A stretch of DNA of 64,000 bases from Thalassobaculum_A sp040219615 (lineage in GTDB: Bacteria; Pseudomonadota; Alphaproteobacteria; Thalassobaculales; Thalassobaculaceae). The stretch's first letter is position 1; the number at the start of each line of letters is the position of its first letter. The stretch is from the NCBI RefSeq assembly GCF_040219615.1, contig NZ_JAVJSE010000007.1, forward strand, positions 62,001 to 126,000, in the 5' to 3' direction. Positions 1-8,433 of the stretch are shown piece after piece. A program made the position numbers and the translations under genes. The notes beneath the pieces are model-generated. The model was not told where the DNA came from, did not search any database, and saw only the letters and a list, made by a program, of their open reading frames with translations.

Positions 1-43
1 TCCCGCGCAGGGGCACCGCCCCCGCCACCGTGGGAGATGGACG

Positions 44-1033
44 ATGCCGTTGGGACGCGTGACCGCAATGGCCAGCCGCAGCCTGCTCTCGGCGCTCGCC
101 GCCGCCCTGCTGATCTCCTGCGCCTCCGCCGCGACCGTCGGGCGGGCTGCCGACCGCAGCGGCGACCGGGGCCATGGCAGCCGGGAGGGGCCGATCCCGG
201 TCCTGGTGCTCGGCGAGGACCGCGACCCCGACACCGTGCCGCGCCACGACCCGGCGTTCCGGCGGGTGGTCGCCGAACTGCAGTCGGCGATGGACCGGCA
301 GGGCTTCCGGGTGGTCGACGAGGATGCGGTCGCCGCCGGCCTGGGGTGGAGCCGGCCGGGCGGGCGTGGCCGCATCGACCTGCTGGAGGTGGCCAAGCTT
401 GCGAACGCCTCGGAGCGCGGCACCGACCGGGTGCGGGCGGTGGTGCTGTTCCGGATCGAGGGCAGCGTCACCGACCTGTCCTACACAACGCGGGTCGACC
501 TGCACCTGTCGGGCGAGATCGTCGACGCGGTCGGCAACCGCTATCTCGGCGGATTCGACCTGCCGGCCGAGACCGTGTCCACCGCGGGCCGCTGCCCGGC
601 CTATGCCTGCGCGTCGCAGGCGGTGGCGGCCCGCGCGCAGGACCTGGCGACCGAACTCGGGGCCGTGCTGGCCGCCAGGCTGGCCTATCTGGCGTCGCCG
701 GCCGGCGGCCGGGACGTGGCGCAGCTCGACGGCGTCTACACCGTCACGGTGCGCCATCTGAGCCCGGAGGACGCCATGGCGATCTTCGACGTCATGACCG
801 GCGAGTTCCCGGGCTATCGCAGCCACGCCCTGATCCGGCGCGGGCGCGCCCTGCGCCGCTACGAATACGTCACCACCGCCGATCCGGCGACGCTGGAGCG
901 CTGGCTGACCCTGCTGCTGGTCGACATGGGGCTGGACCCGGGCGGGCCGGTGGCGCTGTCGGTCCGGCCGGGCGAGATCCGTATCGAGCGGGTGCTGCCG
1001 GCGGACCCCGAGAGGGCCGCCGGCGGCGGCTGA
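44..1033 (+). CDS. Exported CsgG/LpoB-like protein, first gene of the envelope operon
   Basis: The 329-residue product begins with a hydrophobic export signal ending in a possible lipobox (LLISC, Cys26), so it may be an outer-membrane lipoprotein. Residues about 50-100 read like the first strand and helices of the CsgG/LpoB fold: a short beta strand (PVLVLGED), an amphipathic helix and a GFRVVDE segment. A second half from about residue 225 (YTVTVRHLSPEDAMAIFDVM) looks like a separate small alpha/beta domain. The start was chosen because GGGAG lies 7-8 bases upstream; ATG at 68 would give a shorter signal. It is followed at 59 bp by a single-pass membrane gene and heads the 13-gene run to 10216, although the real operon start may lie before the window. 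The family assignment is by pattern only. Confidence 0.6.
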   Translation: MPLGRVTAMASRSLLSALAAALLISCASAATVGRAADRSGDRGHGSREGPIPVLVLGEDRDPDTVPRHDPAFRRVVAELQSAMDRQGFRVVDEDAVAAGLGWSRPGGRGRIDLLEVAKLANASERGTDRVRAVVLFRIEGSVTDLSYTTRVDLHLSGEIVDAVGNRYLGGFDLPAETVSTAGRCPAYACASQAVAARAQDLATELGAVLAARLAYLASPAGGRDVAQLDGVYTVTVRHLSPEDAMAIFDVMTGEFPGYRSHALIRRGRALRRYEYVTTADPATLERWLTLLLVDMGLDPGGPVALSVRPGEIRIERVLPADPERAAGGG

Positions 1034-1092
1034 GGAAAACCGCGCCTCGGCCTGCCATAGCCGTCCCGGACGGATCGGCGCGGGAGGCGGCG

Positions 1093-1542
1093 ATGGACGA
1101 CGGACCGGCGGGCCATGCGATGACCGAGATCGCGCTGGCCCTGGCGATGGGCTTCTTCTGCCTAATGGTGCTGGCGCTGGTGTCGACCGGGACTCCGGAA
1201 GGGGACGGTCAGGCTCCGGGCTCCCGGACGGGGACGGCGGCCCGGGCGGTCGAGGCGTTGGCGACGGCGCCGGCCGGAACCGCCGCCGAGGCGATGCGGC
1301 CCTCGGACCGGCTGGTGGTGTTCCACGGCGGTCGATTCCTGGGGGCCGACCGGCGGCCCCTGGAGCCGGCGATCCTCGACGCTCCCGCGCCGGACGGCGG
1401 CCGGCTGGTGCTGGCGGTCGACCCGGCGCAGCCGATGGCGGAGGTCCTGGCGGCTCGCCGTCGGCTCGCCGCCGACGAACTGGTGGTGACGCCGCTCGAC
1501 GCGGCCTGGCTGGCGGTCCTCGAGGGCGGGGGCTTGCCGTGA
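1093..1542 (+). CDS. Single-pass membrane protein, ExbD/MotB-like candidate
   Basis: The 149-residue protein has one transmembrane helix at about residues 11-32 (EIALALAMGFFCLMVLALVS), with an acidic residue at its start, then a periplasmic part with two short beta-rich stretches (RLVVFHGGRFLG and GRLVLAVDP) followed by a helix. This N-in, one-helix, small periplasmic domain plan is that of ExbD/TolR/MotB partners of proton channels, and a MotA/TolQ-like gene lies in the same run at 7849. The canonical ExbD/MotB Asp is not obvious, so the role is inferred from topology and context. GGGAGG lies 6 bases before the ATG, and the stop overlaps the next start by 4 bases (GTGA). Confidence 0.6.
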   Translation: MDDGPAGHAMTEIALALAMGFFCLMVLALVSTGTPEGDGQAPGSRTGTAARAVEALATAPAGTAAEAMRPSDRLVVFHGGRFLGADRRPLEPAILDAPAPDGGRLVLAVDPAQPMAEVLAARRRLAADELVVTPLDAAWLAVLEGGGLP

Positions 1543-2381
1543 TCCGGCCGTCGCGCATCCTTCTCCTCGCGCTGGCCTCGCTGGTCGCACTGGCGGCCGG
1601 GTCGGCACCGGCGCCGGCGGGGACCGACCGCGAGGCGATCCGCCGGATCGTGGTGCAGGAGGCGCTGCGCAGCGAGCGGGTGCCGCCGTCGCTCGCCCTG
1701 GCGGTCGCCGAGGCGGAGTCGGATTTCGATCCGGCGGCCGAGAGCCCGGCCGGCGCCCGCGGCGTGATGCAGATCATGCCGGCGACCGGGCGCGGCGAGT
1801 TCGGGGTCGAGCCCGATGCGCTGTGGCGGCCGCGCCTGAACGTGCGACTGGGGATCGCCTTCCTGGACCGGCTGATCGCGACCTATGGCGAGCGCTGGGA
1901 TCTGGCGCTGTCGCACTACAACGGCGGCTCCAGGGTCGGGCGGGGGGCCGCTGCCCGGGTGATCCCGGCGACCCGCGGCTACGTCGACAAGGTGCTGCGG
2001 CTGCAGCGTCGCTACGCACGCGACGAGACGGTCCGCCTGATGGTGGCTGCCGCCGAGCGGACGTCGCCGGTTGCGGAGGAGTGGCCGGCATCCGTCCCGG
2101 CACCCGTCCCGGCCGCCGACCGGTCGCCCGACCGGGCGATTGCGGCCGCAGAACTGGCGGCGGTCGACCGTCGGACCGCGGACCCGCGCCCGGCCGAGCG
2201 GCGACGCCGGTTGCTGGCGCTGGCCGAGCGGGCCCTGGCCATGCGGGCTCCGGCCGAGCAGGCTCCGGCCGAGCGGCCTCCGGATGGATGGGCCCCGGCC
2301 GGGTCGGGCGGGCTGTTGGCCGGAATCGAGGCCCAGCGCCGGCGCTTCAGGGCGCTGCTGGAGGCGCTGCGCGACGGCTGA
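1539..2381 (+). CDS. Lytic transglycosylase, SLT domain, with extended C-terminal tail
   Basis: Exported soluble lytic transglycosylase that should cleave peptidoglycan glycan strands. After a signal peptide (residues 1-28) the SLT fold runs from about 32 to 165, with the catalytic Glu60 in AEAESDFDP, the GVMQIMPATG motif (75-84), a SHYNGG segment and the terminal YVDKVL helix. The C-terminal 110 residues are Arg/Ala/Pro-rich and of low complexity, unlike short housekeeping SLT proteins. It starts with GTG overlapping the previous stop (translational coupling), so it is produced with the single-pass protein. In trans-envelope systems such an enzyme usually opens the cell wall for assembly of the apparatus; that role here is inferred. 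Confidence 0.85.
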   Translation: MIRPSRILLLALASLVALAAGSAPAPAGTDREAIRRIVVQEALRSERVPPSLALAVAEAESDFDPAAESPAGARGVMQIMPATGRGEFGVEPDALWRPRLNVRLGIAFLDRLIATYGERWDLALSHYNGGSRVGRGAAARVIPATRGYVDKVLRLQRRYARDETVRLMVAAAERTSPVAEEWPASVPAPVPAADRSPDRAIAAAELAAVDRRTADPRPAERRRRLLALAERALAMRAPAEQAPAERPPDGWAPAGSGGLLAGIEAQRRRFRALLEALRDG

Positions 2382-2390
2382 CGGCCCGGG

Positions 2391-4142
2391 GTGGACGTGT
2401 TCGCAACCATCTGTAGTATTCGCGGGGGGGATATCGGCGTCATGCGGACAGTCGGTGCGGCTTCGGCCGAGCAGATGGCAATTCACGGCGGGCGCAGCGC
2501 CGCGCTCGAACAGGCGCTCCGGACGGTCGCCGAGATCGACCTGGGTGCCGGGCCGAAATACCCTGCACCGGTGGTCCGGGACCTGACGCGCACGATCTCG
2601 GCGCGGGCCTACGGCCGGCCGCTGCTGGAACTGATGCACCTGGTCCGCATCGCCGAGGTCGCCGGCGCCCGGCACGGCTGGCCGGCAGTTCTTTTCGCGG
2701 TTCCGGTCGCGCGCGCGGCCGCGTTCCGGGGGGTGATCCAGGAGGCCGCCCATTCCTGCCGGGCGTTCGGCTCGGACTTCGAGCTGGTCGAGGACGGGGT
2801 CGAGATCGTCTACCCCGACGGCCGGTTCCGGGTCACCTACGGGCGGATGGGGTTTCTGGCGGCGCTCGTCGAGTTCGCGATCACGGCGCTCGGCTGGCGC
2901 GCGGTCGACGGCGTGCTGCGGGGCTGGTTGGATGACCGGTTCGCACTGCGGGCGGCCGGACCGCATGCCAACGCCCTGTCGCGGCTGCTGTACGACCATC
3001 TGCGGGACCACCTGCCGACGGTCCAGACGCTGCGCAGCTATCGCCGGCTGACCCGTTTCCTGACGGCGACCCGCGGCGCGGGCTTCGGCCTCGACGACAT
3101 GGACGACACCGCGGTCCTGGCGTTCTGGTGCGGCGAGGGCCTCGAAGAGGGGAGCGGCCGGGGACCGGCCGAGGAGACCGGGGACGCCCGCACCTTCCGG
3201 GGCGCGCTCGAGCAGATGGCCCGGCTGCGCAGCGCCTTTCAGGCCGGGGCCGAGCGCCGGGCGGTCGACCGCTCGGTCCCGATCGGCGGCGACCGTGGCG
3301 CCGGCGAGATCGATCCCGAATTCCTGCTCGACGTGCTGGAGGCCCACGACCGGCCCGGCGACCCGCTGCGCCTGCTGGCGTCGCCGCCGGCCGCCGCGAT
3401 CAAATTCCTGAACGGCCGCGAGACCGAGGCCCTCGACCTGATAGCCGCCCTCGGCCCGCAGGCGTCGGCCCTGCCGCTCTCGATCCTGCGGGCCGAGACC
3501 TTCGGGGCCGGGCAGGCGCGGCTGACCCAGGCGATCCGGCGGCGTGCCGGCGAGGCCGAGAGGGCGGCGATGGCGGCGCTGCTGGACTGCGAGGACTACG
3601 ACCAGCGGCTGCTGTACTGGCTCCGGCTGGACGGCCAGTTGCGCCGCCTGTCGCTGGCGACCATGGCGGTGCTGCTGGAGGCCGGCCGGGCCGAGACCGT
3701 CGAGGAACTGCTGGCGCACGCGCCGGATGCCGATCTGTCCGGGCTGCGCGACCTGGCGGCGGCGCGCTCCGGGAGCGTCGACGGAGCCGCACGGTTCCCG
3801 GGCCGGCGCCGGCCCGCGGAAGCCGGCGTGGACCGGTTGGTGGCGGCACTTGCCGACCCGGCGCTGGCCGGGGTGCGCGCCGCCGGGGTGGTCGCCGAGG
3901 CACGCGCCGCGCTGCGGGCGATCAGCCGGCGCGGCTTCCGGCCGGAGGAGCGCCGGGGGCCGGCCGTCGCCGACGGCTTCGTGGCGGGCGCGCCGGCGCT
4001 GCGGGCGGTCCGCGGGCTGCTGCTGCGGGTCCGGGCCGCCGCCGAGTCCGCGGTCCCGCCGGACGGCCGGGGCGTGCGGTTCGAGGCCGACCGCCTGGTG
4101 TTCGCCGGCCGTCTGCGGCAGCTCTACGGGGTACCGGCATGA
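2391..4142 (+). CDS. Large cytosolic protein of unknown function in the envelope operon
   Basis: I do not recognise the family. The product is 583 residues from the GTG, or 566 from ATG 2442, which a G-rich stretch precedes less well. There is no signal peptide and no clear transmembrane helix; residues about 165-185 are moderately hydrophobic. The body is helix-rich with many Leu/Ala/Arg, possibly an alpha-solenoid scaffold. No nucleotide-binding or hydrolase motif is visible. Its stop overlaps the next start (ATGA), so both are made together. By position between a lytic transglycosylase and a Lon-like protein it is a candidate cytosolic subunit of the same system. Confidence 0.55.
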   Translation: MDVFATICSIRGGDIGVMRTVGAASAEQMAIHGGRSAALEQALRTVAEIDLGAGPKYPAPVVRDLTRTISARAYGRPLLELMHLVRIAEVAGARHGWPAVLFAVPVARAAAFRGVIQEAAHSCRAFGSDFELVEDGVEIVYPDGRFRVTYGRMGFLAALVEFAITALGWRAVDGVLRGWLDDRFALRAAGPHANALSRLLYDHLRDHLPTVQTLRSYRRLTRFLTATRGAGFGLDDMDDTAVLAFWCGEGLEEGSGRGPAEETGDARTFRGALEQMARLRSAFQAGAERRAVDRSVPIGGDRGAGEIDPEFLLDVLEAHDRPGDPLRLLASPPAAAIKFLNGRETEALDLIAALGPQASALPLSILRAETFGAGQARLTQAIRRRAGEAERAAMAALLDCEDYDQRLLYWLRLDGQLRRLSLATMAVLLEAGRAETVEELLAHAPDADLSGLRDLAAARSGSVDGAARFPGRRRPAEAGVDRLVAALADPALAGVRAAGVVAEARAALRAISRRGFRPEERRGPAVADGFVAGAPALRAVRGLLLRVRAAAESAVPPDGRGVRFEADRLVFAGRLRQLYGVPA

Positions 4143-4687
4143 CCGTGCGCTGGGACGAGCTCGGGCCGGACGGGCAGGCGACGGTCGAGGCCGCCTTCGT
4201 GGCGCTGGAGACGGCGGCGCGTCTCGACCGGACAACCGGGGCGGATCCGGTCCGGTTGTCGCCGTCGGCGGCCTGGGCCCATGTCACCGGTTCCGTCCCG
4301 CTGCCCCGGGCCGTGCTGGCGGCGGCGTGGCTGGCCGAGCCGGCGGGGCGCGAACTCCTGGCCGGGATGCTGCAACGGGCGGCGCTCGCCACCGGCCCGC
4401 GGGTGGCGGCGGCGGCAAGCGGCGGAGCCCTGGCCGAGCGGACCGGCGACGGCTTCCGGCTCCGGCTCTTGCCGGCACGCGGCGCGCTGGACCAGACTTG
4501 GATCATGATCGCGCTCGACCGGCCGGATCCGGCCCCGACCCGACTGACCGTCCTGCCCGCCGCCGGCCCGCCGGAGTCGACGGCGCTGACCGCGCCGGTC
4601 GAGGGCACCGTGCAGCTGCTGGCGGAGACCGGGTCAGGCCTGGTGCGGGCGCTCGGCGATCCGGCCGCCACCGTCTTCCTGCATTGA
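4139..4687 (+). CDS. Cytosolic protein of unknown function, translationally coupled
   Basis: The 182-residue protein has no signal peptide or membrane helix. The N-terminal half is helical (WDELGPDGQATVEAAFVALE), and the C-terminal half is predicted beta-rich (RLTVLPA and STALTAPVEGTVQLLAE). I do not recognise the family. It overlaps the previous gene by 4 bases and is followed after 13 bases by the Lon-like gene, so the three probably act together in the cytosol. Confidence 0.55.
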   Translation: MTVRWDELGPDGQATVEAAFVALETAARLDRTTGADPVRLSPSAAWAHVTGSVPLPRAVLAAAWLAEPAGRELLAGMLQRAALATGPRVAAAASGGALAERTGDGFRLRLLPARGALDQTWIMIALDRPDPAPTRLTVLPAAGPPESTALTAPVEGTVQLLAETGSGLVRALGDPAATVFLH

Positions 4688-4700
4688 CCGGCATCCTGCA

Positions 4701-5906
4701 TTGACCGGCCGGGTCAAGGTCGTCGTCCCCACCACCGAAGGCCCGTCCACGGTCCTGCGCGTGACCTCGGAGGATCGGTCGCTGCGCTCGGTCGTCTGCC
4801 TGGGCCGCAGCACCACGGTGCTGCCGGTCAGCCCTGCCTACGACGCCTTCGTGCGCAAGCCATCCGGGGTGGTCGAGCGCGCCGTCGGACACCCGGCGTT
4901 CCGGGTCGACGTCTCGGCACCGATCGACGACGGCCAGAGCTGGCAGCTCGGCCTGTACGTCGCCCACCGCCTGCAGGCCGTCGGTCGGCTGGTCGAGGAC
5001 GACGGCCCGGCCGACCTGGTGCTGTGGGCGACCGGCGCGGTCGACGGCGACCTGGCGGTCCGGCCGGTCGAGGCGATCGCCGAGAAGCTGCGCCGGTCCG
5101 CTGCCCTGATCGACGGCGCCGGGGACCGCCTGCTGGTGGTGGTGCCGGCCGGGCAGGCCGACGCCCTGGGCGGGCTGCCGGAGCAGGTATCGACCATGGC
5201 GGTCGACACGGTGGCGGCCCTGCTTCGGCATCTCGGGGTCGAGCGGCCGGCGGCGCAGCGGCGCTGGCTGCCGTGGTCCGGCGCCGCGCTGGGGCTTGCG
5301 GCCGCAGCCCTGGCGGCCGCCCTGGTGCTGCGGCCGGAGCCGGCCGGGATCGCGCCCGGCGTCGCATCGAAGCCGCCACCCGAGGTATCGGCGTCCGCCC
5401 CTGCCGCCGGCCCCGCCGCCGGCTTCGATCCTGCCGCCCTGACGCTGTCCGTGCTCGAGCTGCGCCCGGCCGAGGGAGAGCCCTGCGGTGGCCACGAACG
5501 GCCGGTCGCCGTCGACCCGGGGCAGGAGACGCCGCCGGGGGTATGCGCCGTGGTAGCCCGCGTCTCGAACGACGGCCCGGCGGCGGGCTTCATCTGGCTG
5601 GTCGTGCTGGCCGAGGGTACGTTTCGCGAATATGCCGGCAACACCCGCATGGTCGAGGCGGCGGTCGGGGCGCTGGCGCCTGGTGATGCCGCCGAGGCAC
5701 GGGTGACGGCGCCGGGCTGGATGCGGCGCCCGGTGGTGTTCCGCATCCTGCTGGTGGCGGGGCCGCGCGAGGCCGAACAGGCCTCGCGGGCGCTGGCGGC
5801 GATCGACACCCTCTCGACCGGGGATCTCGACCGGCTTGCCGGCCAGTTCCTCGAACTCGGCCTCGAGGTCCGCAGCCTGCGCCACCGGGTTCAACCGCGG
5901 CCGTGA
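4701..5906 (+). CDS. Membrane-anchored Lon-like (S16) domain protein
   Basis: Residues about 5-175 resemble the Lon proteolytic domain without any ATPase part. The stretch DVSAPIDDGQSWQLGLYVAH matches the Lon GPSAG helix region, ATGAVDGDLAVRPVEAIAEK matches TGEITLRGxVLPIGGLKEK, and LLVVVPAGQADAL matches the strand after it. Ser80 and Lys129 fall where the Lon Ser/Lys catalytic pair sits (spacing 49 against 43 in E. coli Lon). One transmembrane helix follows (about 193-210), then a Pro-rich linker and an extracytoplasmic beta-rich domain (about 235-385) reminiscent of DUF4384-like domains. The TTG start was chosen because the domain's first strand (VKVVVP) begins at residue 5. Proteolytic activity is not proven; it could be a peptide-binding relic. 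Confidence 0.65.
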   Translation: MTGRVKVVVPTTEGPSTVLRVTSEDRSLRSVVCLGRSTTVLPVSPAYDAFVRKPSGVVERAVGHPAFRVDVSAPIDDGQSWQLGLYVAHRLQAVGRLVEDDGPADLVLWATGAVDGDLAVRPVEAIAEKLRRSAALIDGAGDRLLVVVPAGQADALGGLPEQVSTMAVDTVAALLRHLGVERPAAQRRWLPWSGAALGLAAAALAAALVLRPEPAGIAPGVASKPPPEVSASAPAAGPAAGFDPAALTLSVLELRPAEGEPCGGHERPVAVDPGQETPPGVCAVVARVSNDGPAAGFIWLVVLAEGTFREYAGNTRMVEAAVGALAPGDAAEARVTAPGWMRRPVVFRILLVAGPREAEQASRALAAIDTLSTGDLDRLAGQFLELGLEVRSLRHRVQPRP

Positions 5907-5974
5907 GCCGCCGCCCGATTTTCCGCCTCGCCCGTCCATAGCCCCTGCGAGGGCAACCGGACGGGAGGCATTCC

Positions 5975-6529
5975 ATGATTCGACGACGGATGATCCGCTC
6001 CGCCTTCGCGGTCGCCCTGCTGCCGTGCGGCCTCGGCGGATGCCTGGCGCCGCCGCCCGATCTGGAGGGCATCGGCTTTCGCGACGCCCGCTACCGCGAG
6101 GCGCAGGCGATGCGGGACTGGCGTGACTGCCGGGACGAGGGGCTGGCGCTCGAGCGCGAGGCCGGCCGGGCCGCCGCGCCGGCGCGGCATCTGGTGGCCG
6201 CCCGGGTGCTGGAGGGCTGCGAGAGCGGGCTCGGGCCGGAAGCCTCGGCGCTGGCCGCCGAGGAGCGCATGCGGGCCTATGCGGTGGCCATCCAGGCCCG
6301 GCTGAAGGGGGGCGACCCGGCCGGTGCCCGTGCCGGGCTTCAGCGTTTCCGGACGGCGTTCCCGGACCGCGACCTGTATTTCGACGACGGCACCTCGTTC
6401 CTGGACACCCTGGAGAGCGTGCTGGATGCCGGCGCCGGCGCCGGCGCCCGCGGGCCGGATGGCGGCGCCAATGTCGGCGGCGGGCTGACCGGCGAGCTCC
6501 GGCGCCTGGTGCGCTGGCGGCGCGGCTGA
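5975..6529 (+). CDS. Small lipoprotein of the envelope operon
   Basis: The 184-residue product has an N-terminal lipoprotein signal with lipobox LGGC (Cys23), so it should be lipidated and face the periplasm. The mature part is mostly helical with TPR-like spacing of Ala/Leu (residues about 60-135) and three further Cys residues, then a Gly-rich tail. No named family was recognised. A strong GGGAGG precedes the ATG. It lies 68 bp after the Lon-like gene and 11 bp before the helical periplasmic gene. Confidence 0.65.
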   Translation: MIRRRMIRSAFAVALLPCGLGGCLAPPPDLEGIGFRDARYREAQAMRDWRDCRDEGLALEREAGRAAAPARHLVAARVLEGCESGLGPEASALAAEERMRAYAVAIQARLKGGDPAGARAGLQRFRTAFPDRDLYFDDGTSFLDTLESVLDAGAGAGARGPDGGANVGGGLTGELRRLVRWRRG

Positions 6530-6540
6530 CGGAGGCGGCG

Positions 6541-7422
6541 ATGCGGGTGCTCCGGCTTGCGGTCCGGGTCGCGCTGCTGACGGCCCTGGCGGGCACGCCG
6601 CCGGTCGCCGCCCAGGAGGCCGGGCTCGCCGACCCGGTCTGGCGCCCGGTCGCCGGCGAGCGGTTGATGCGGTTGCCGGCCGGCTATCTGGACCGGGCGA
6701 TCGATCGGGACTTTCGGGATTCGCCGCTGGCCGCGGCACTGGAGGAAGCCGGCCGGGCGCTGACCGACCGCAGCGCCGGGCTCGCCGAGCTGCAGGCGGC
6801 GGTCGAGGCCGCCTCCGGCGACGAGCGCGACGCCCTGCGCCAACGGTTCCTGGAGGAGAAGCAGGCCTACCTGCAGCTCATGGGCCGCCGCCACGACCTG
6901 GAGCGCCGCCGCCTGGAGACCCGGCGGGCGCTCTACGGGAAGCTGCTGTCCAGGCTGCAGCGCGAGGATGCCGGCGCCGAGGACCCGGCGATGGTCCGGC
7001 TGGCCGAGGACCGGCAGGCGGCGCAGCACCGCTTCCAGGCGTCGGTCGACAAGGTCGATGCGGCACTGTTCGCGCGCGGGGCGGCGGCCGAGAGCCGGTA
7101 CGGCGCCGAATACCGCCGGCATGCGCAGGCGGTCGACCGCCTGGTCGCGGCGATCGCCGGGCATCCGATGAACCGGGCACCGGAGGTCGACGGACGCGCG
7201 CTCGACAGGCACGGCCTGCTGCGTCACCTGGCCGCCGAGGCGGAGGCCGAGACGGCGCTGCTCGACCAGCAGGACCTGGTGCTCGCCTACATGGCGAAGC
7301 TGGTGGCGCTGGACGCCATGGCGATGGCCGACGAGTTGGCGGCGCGCGAGCCGGAGGGCGGTGAGCGGCCCGAGGTCCGGGACGCCAGCGCCGCCGTCGG
7401 CTTCTTCGTCGACCCGAACTGA
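6541..7422 (+). CDS. Exported helical (coiled-coil) protein
   Basis: The 293-residue product has a cleavable signal peptide (cut near AAQ25) and a long, highly charged helical region at about residues 62-240 with heptad-like Leu/Ala spacing. This suggests a periplasmic coiled-coil spanning or linking component. No enzyme motif was seen and the family was not recognised. GGAGG lies just before the ATG. Flanking genes encode a lipoprotein and another small exported protein, so a structural envelope role is the simplest inference. Confidence 0.65.
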   Translation: MRVLRLAVRVALLTALAGTPPVAAQEAGLADPVWRPVAGERLMRLPAGYLDRAIDRDFRDSPLAAALEEAGRALTDRSAGLAELQAAVEAASGDERDALRQRFLEEKQAYLQLMGRRHDLERRRLETRRALYGKLLSRLQREDAGAEDPAMVRLAEDRQAAQHRFQASVDKVDAALFARGAAAESRYGAEYRRHAQAVDRLVAAIAGHPMNRAPEVDGRALDRHGLLRHLAAEAEAETALLDQQDLVLAYMAKLVALDAMAMADELAAREPEGGERPEVRDASAAVGFFVDPN

Positions 7423-7453
7423 CGGGCCGAACCGGACCGAGAGGAGGATCGTC

Positions 7454-7852
7454 ATGCACATGCCGGCCGGTATCTTCCCGATGCCCGCGCTTGTCGCGGC
7501 GCTGCTTCTGGCGCTCGCGGCCGGCCCGGCGGCGGCCGGCCCGCTGGAGACCCTGGAGCGCGAGCGCGCCGCCCTGCTGTCGACCCTGCTCGACCCGGCG
7601 CTGGACCCGGGCGACCGCCAGGCCCGGGCGGACGCTTCGGTGCGCAGGCTGGTCGACCTCGAGCGCATGGTGCTGCGCGATCCGCCGGCCGCCGGCTCCG
7701 GGGCCGTCGCCAACCGCGCCTTCGCCGACTACGACCTGACCTTCCTCGCCCACGCCTCCGTCGAACGCGCGATGGCCCCGCTCGACCTCTGGCTCGACCG
7801 GCTCGGAGTCTCGGCCGACCGCCTGCTGGCGGCCCGGGTCGGGCGGCGGTGA
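7454..7852 (+). CDS. Small exported protein of unknown function
   Basis: The 132-residue product has a signal peptide (MHMPAGIFPMPALVAALLLA, cut near AAAG) and a short helical mature part (about 100 residues). The family was not recognised. The start was chosen for GAGGAGG about 8 bases upstream. Its TGA overlaps the GTG of the MotA/TolQ-like gene by 4 bases, so the two are translationally coupled and may be partners. Confidence 0.6.
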   Translation: MHMPAGIFPMPALVAALLLALAAGPAAAGPLETLERERAALLSTLLDPALDPGDRQARADASVRRLVDLERMVLRDPPAAGSGAVANRAFADYDLTFLAHASVERAMAPLDLWLDRLGVSADRLLAARVGRR

Positions 7853-8433
7853 CCGTCGTGACCGGTGCCGGACCCTCCGCGACCGCCGGGCTGGTGGCCG
7901 ACCTCGCCCAGGCGCTGGGGCTGCTGCTGGGAGCGACGGTCCTGGTGCTGGCCGGCTGCCGGGGGCTGTCCGATCTGTCGCCTGTCGAGGCGGCAGGGCG
8001 GGCGCTGGCGCTGTTCGGCGGCATATTTCCGGTGCCGTTCGCGGCCCTGGTCGTGCTGGCGGGTACCGCCGCGATCCGCCTGGGGCGGGACCCGGGCGAC
8101 CGGCGATGGCGGCAGCTCGGCCTGCAGGCGGCGTCCGGCATCGCCACGCTGGCGCTGACCTTCACCCTGCTGGGGATCAGCCTGGGCATCGGCGGTCTCG
8201 CCGGCCGGCCGCTGACGCCGGACAACGTGCAGGCGGTGATCGGCGAGCTGACCGGCCGGTTCGCCCTGGCCTTCGCGACCACGGTGGTCGGCCTGCCGGT
8301 CGCCGCCGGGTTCCGGGCCCTGGTGCTGGTGCTGTCGGCCGAAGCGGTGCCGGCCCAAGCGGTGCCGGCCCAAGCGGTGCCGGCCCAAGCGGTGCCGGCC
8401 CAAGCGGTGCCGGACCGGGCGGTGGTGCCGTGA
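7849..8433 (+). CDS. MotA/TolQ/ExbB-like four-helix membrane protein
   Basis: The 194-residue protein has four hydrophobic helices at about 12-35, 50-76, 92-118 and 133-163. The last two, with TLLGISLGIGGL and RFALAFATTVVGLPVAAGF, follow the MotA/TolQ/ExbB pattern in which a Gly-rich helix is followed by a loop and a helix carrying ALxTTxxGLxxA. Members form the proton-conducting ring of stator complexes in the inner membrane. The C-terminal tail is AVPAQ repeated about four times, encoded by a 15-bp tandem repeat. The GTG start overlaps the previous stop, and the stop overlaps the next GTG. The family call is by pattern; ion conduction is inferred. Confidence 0.65.
   Translation: MTVVTGAGPSATAGLVADLAQALGLLLGATVLVLAGCRGLSDLSPVEAAGRALALFGGIFPVPFAALVVLAGTAAIRLGRDPGDRRWRQLGLQAASGIATLALTFTLLGISLGIGGLAGRPLTPDNVQAVIGELTGRFALAFATTVVGLPVAAGFRALVLVLSAEAVPAQAVPAQAVPAQAVPAQAVPDRAVVP
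8344..8412 (+). repeat. 15-bp tandem repeat inside the MotA/TolQ-like gene
   Basis: The unit gcggtgccggcccaa occurs four times without a mismatch and then a fifth time partially (about 4.6 copies). It stays in frame and encodes (AVPAQ)n at the C-terminal end. Identical copies at DNA level indicate recent slippage expansion, so the copy number may vary between strains. Confidence 0.95.

Noticed and set aside
37..1092. N-terminal part of a 501-codon frame
   Set aside because: It is out of frame with the exported protein at 44 and reads as Arg/Pro/Gly-rich composition; only the part from ATG 1093 is credible.
1209..4235. 1008-codon open frame on the minus strand
   Set aside because: It lies antisense to four genes with clear starts and overlaps, is Arg/Gln/Pro-rich, and has no recognisable motif; long antisense frames are expected in DNA this GC-rich.
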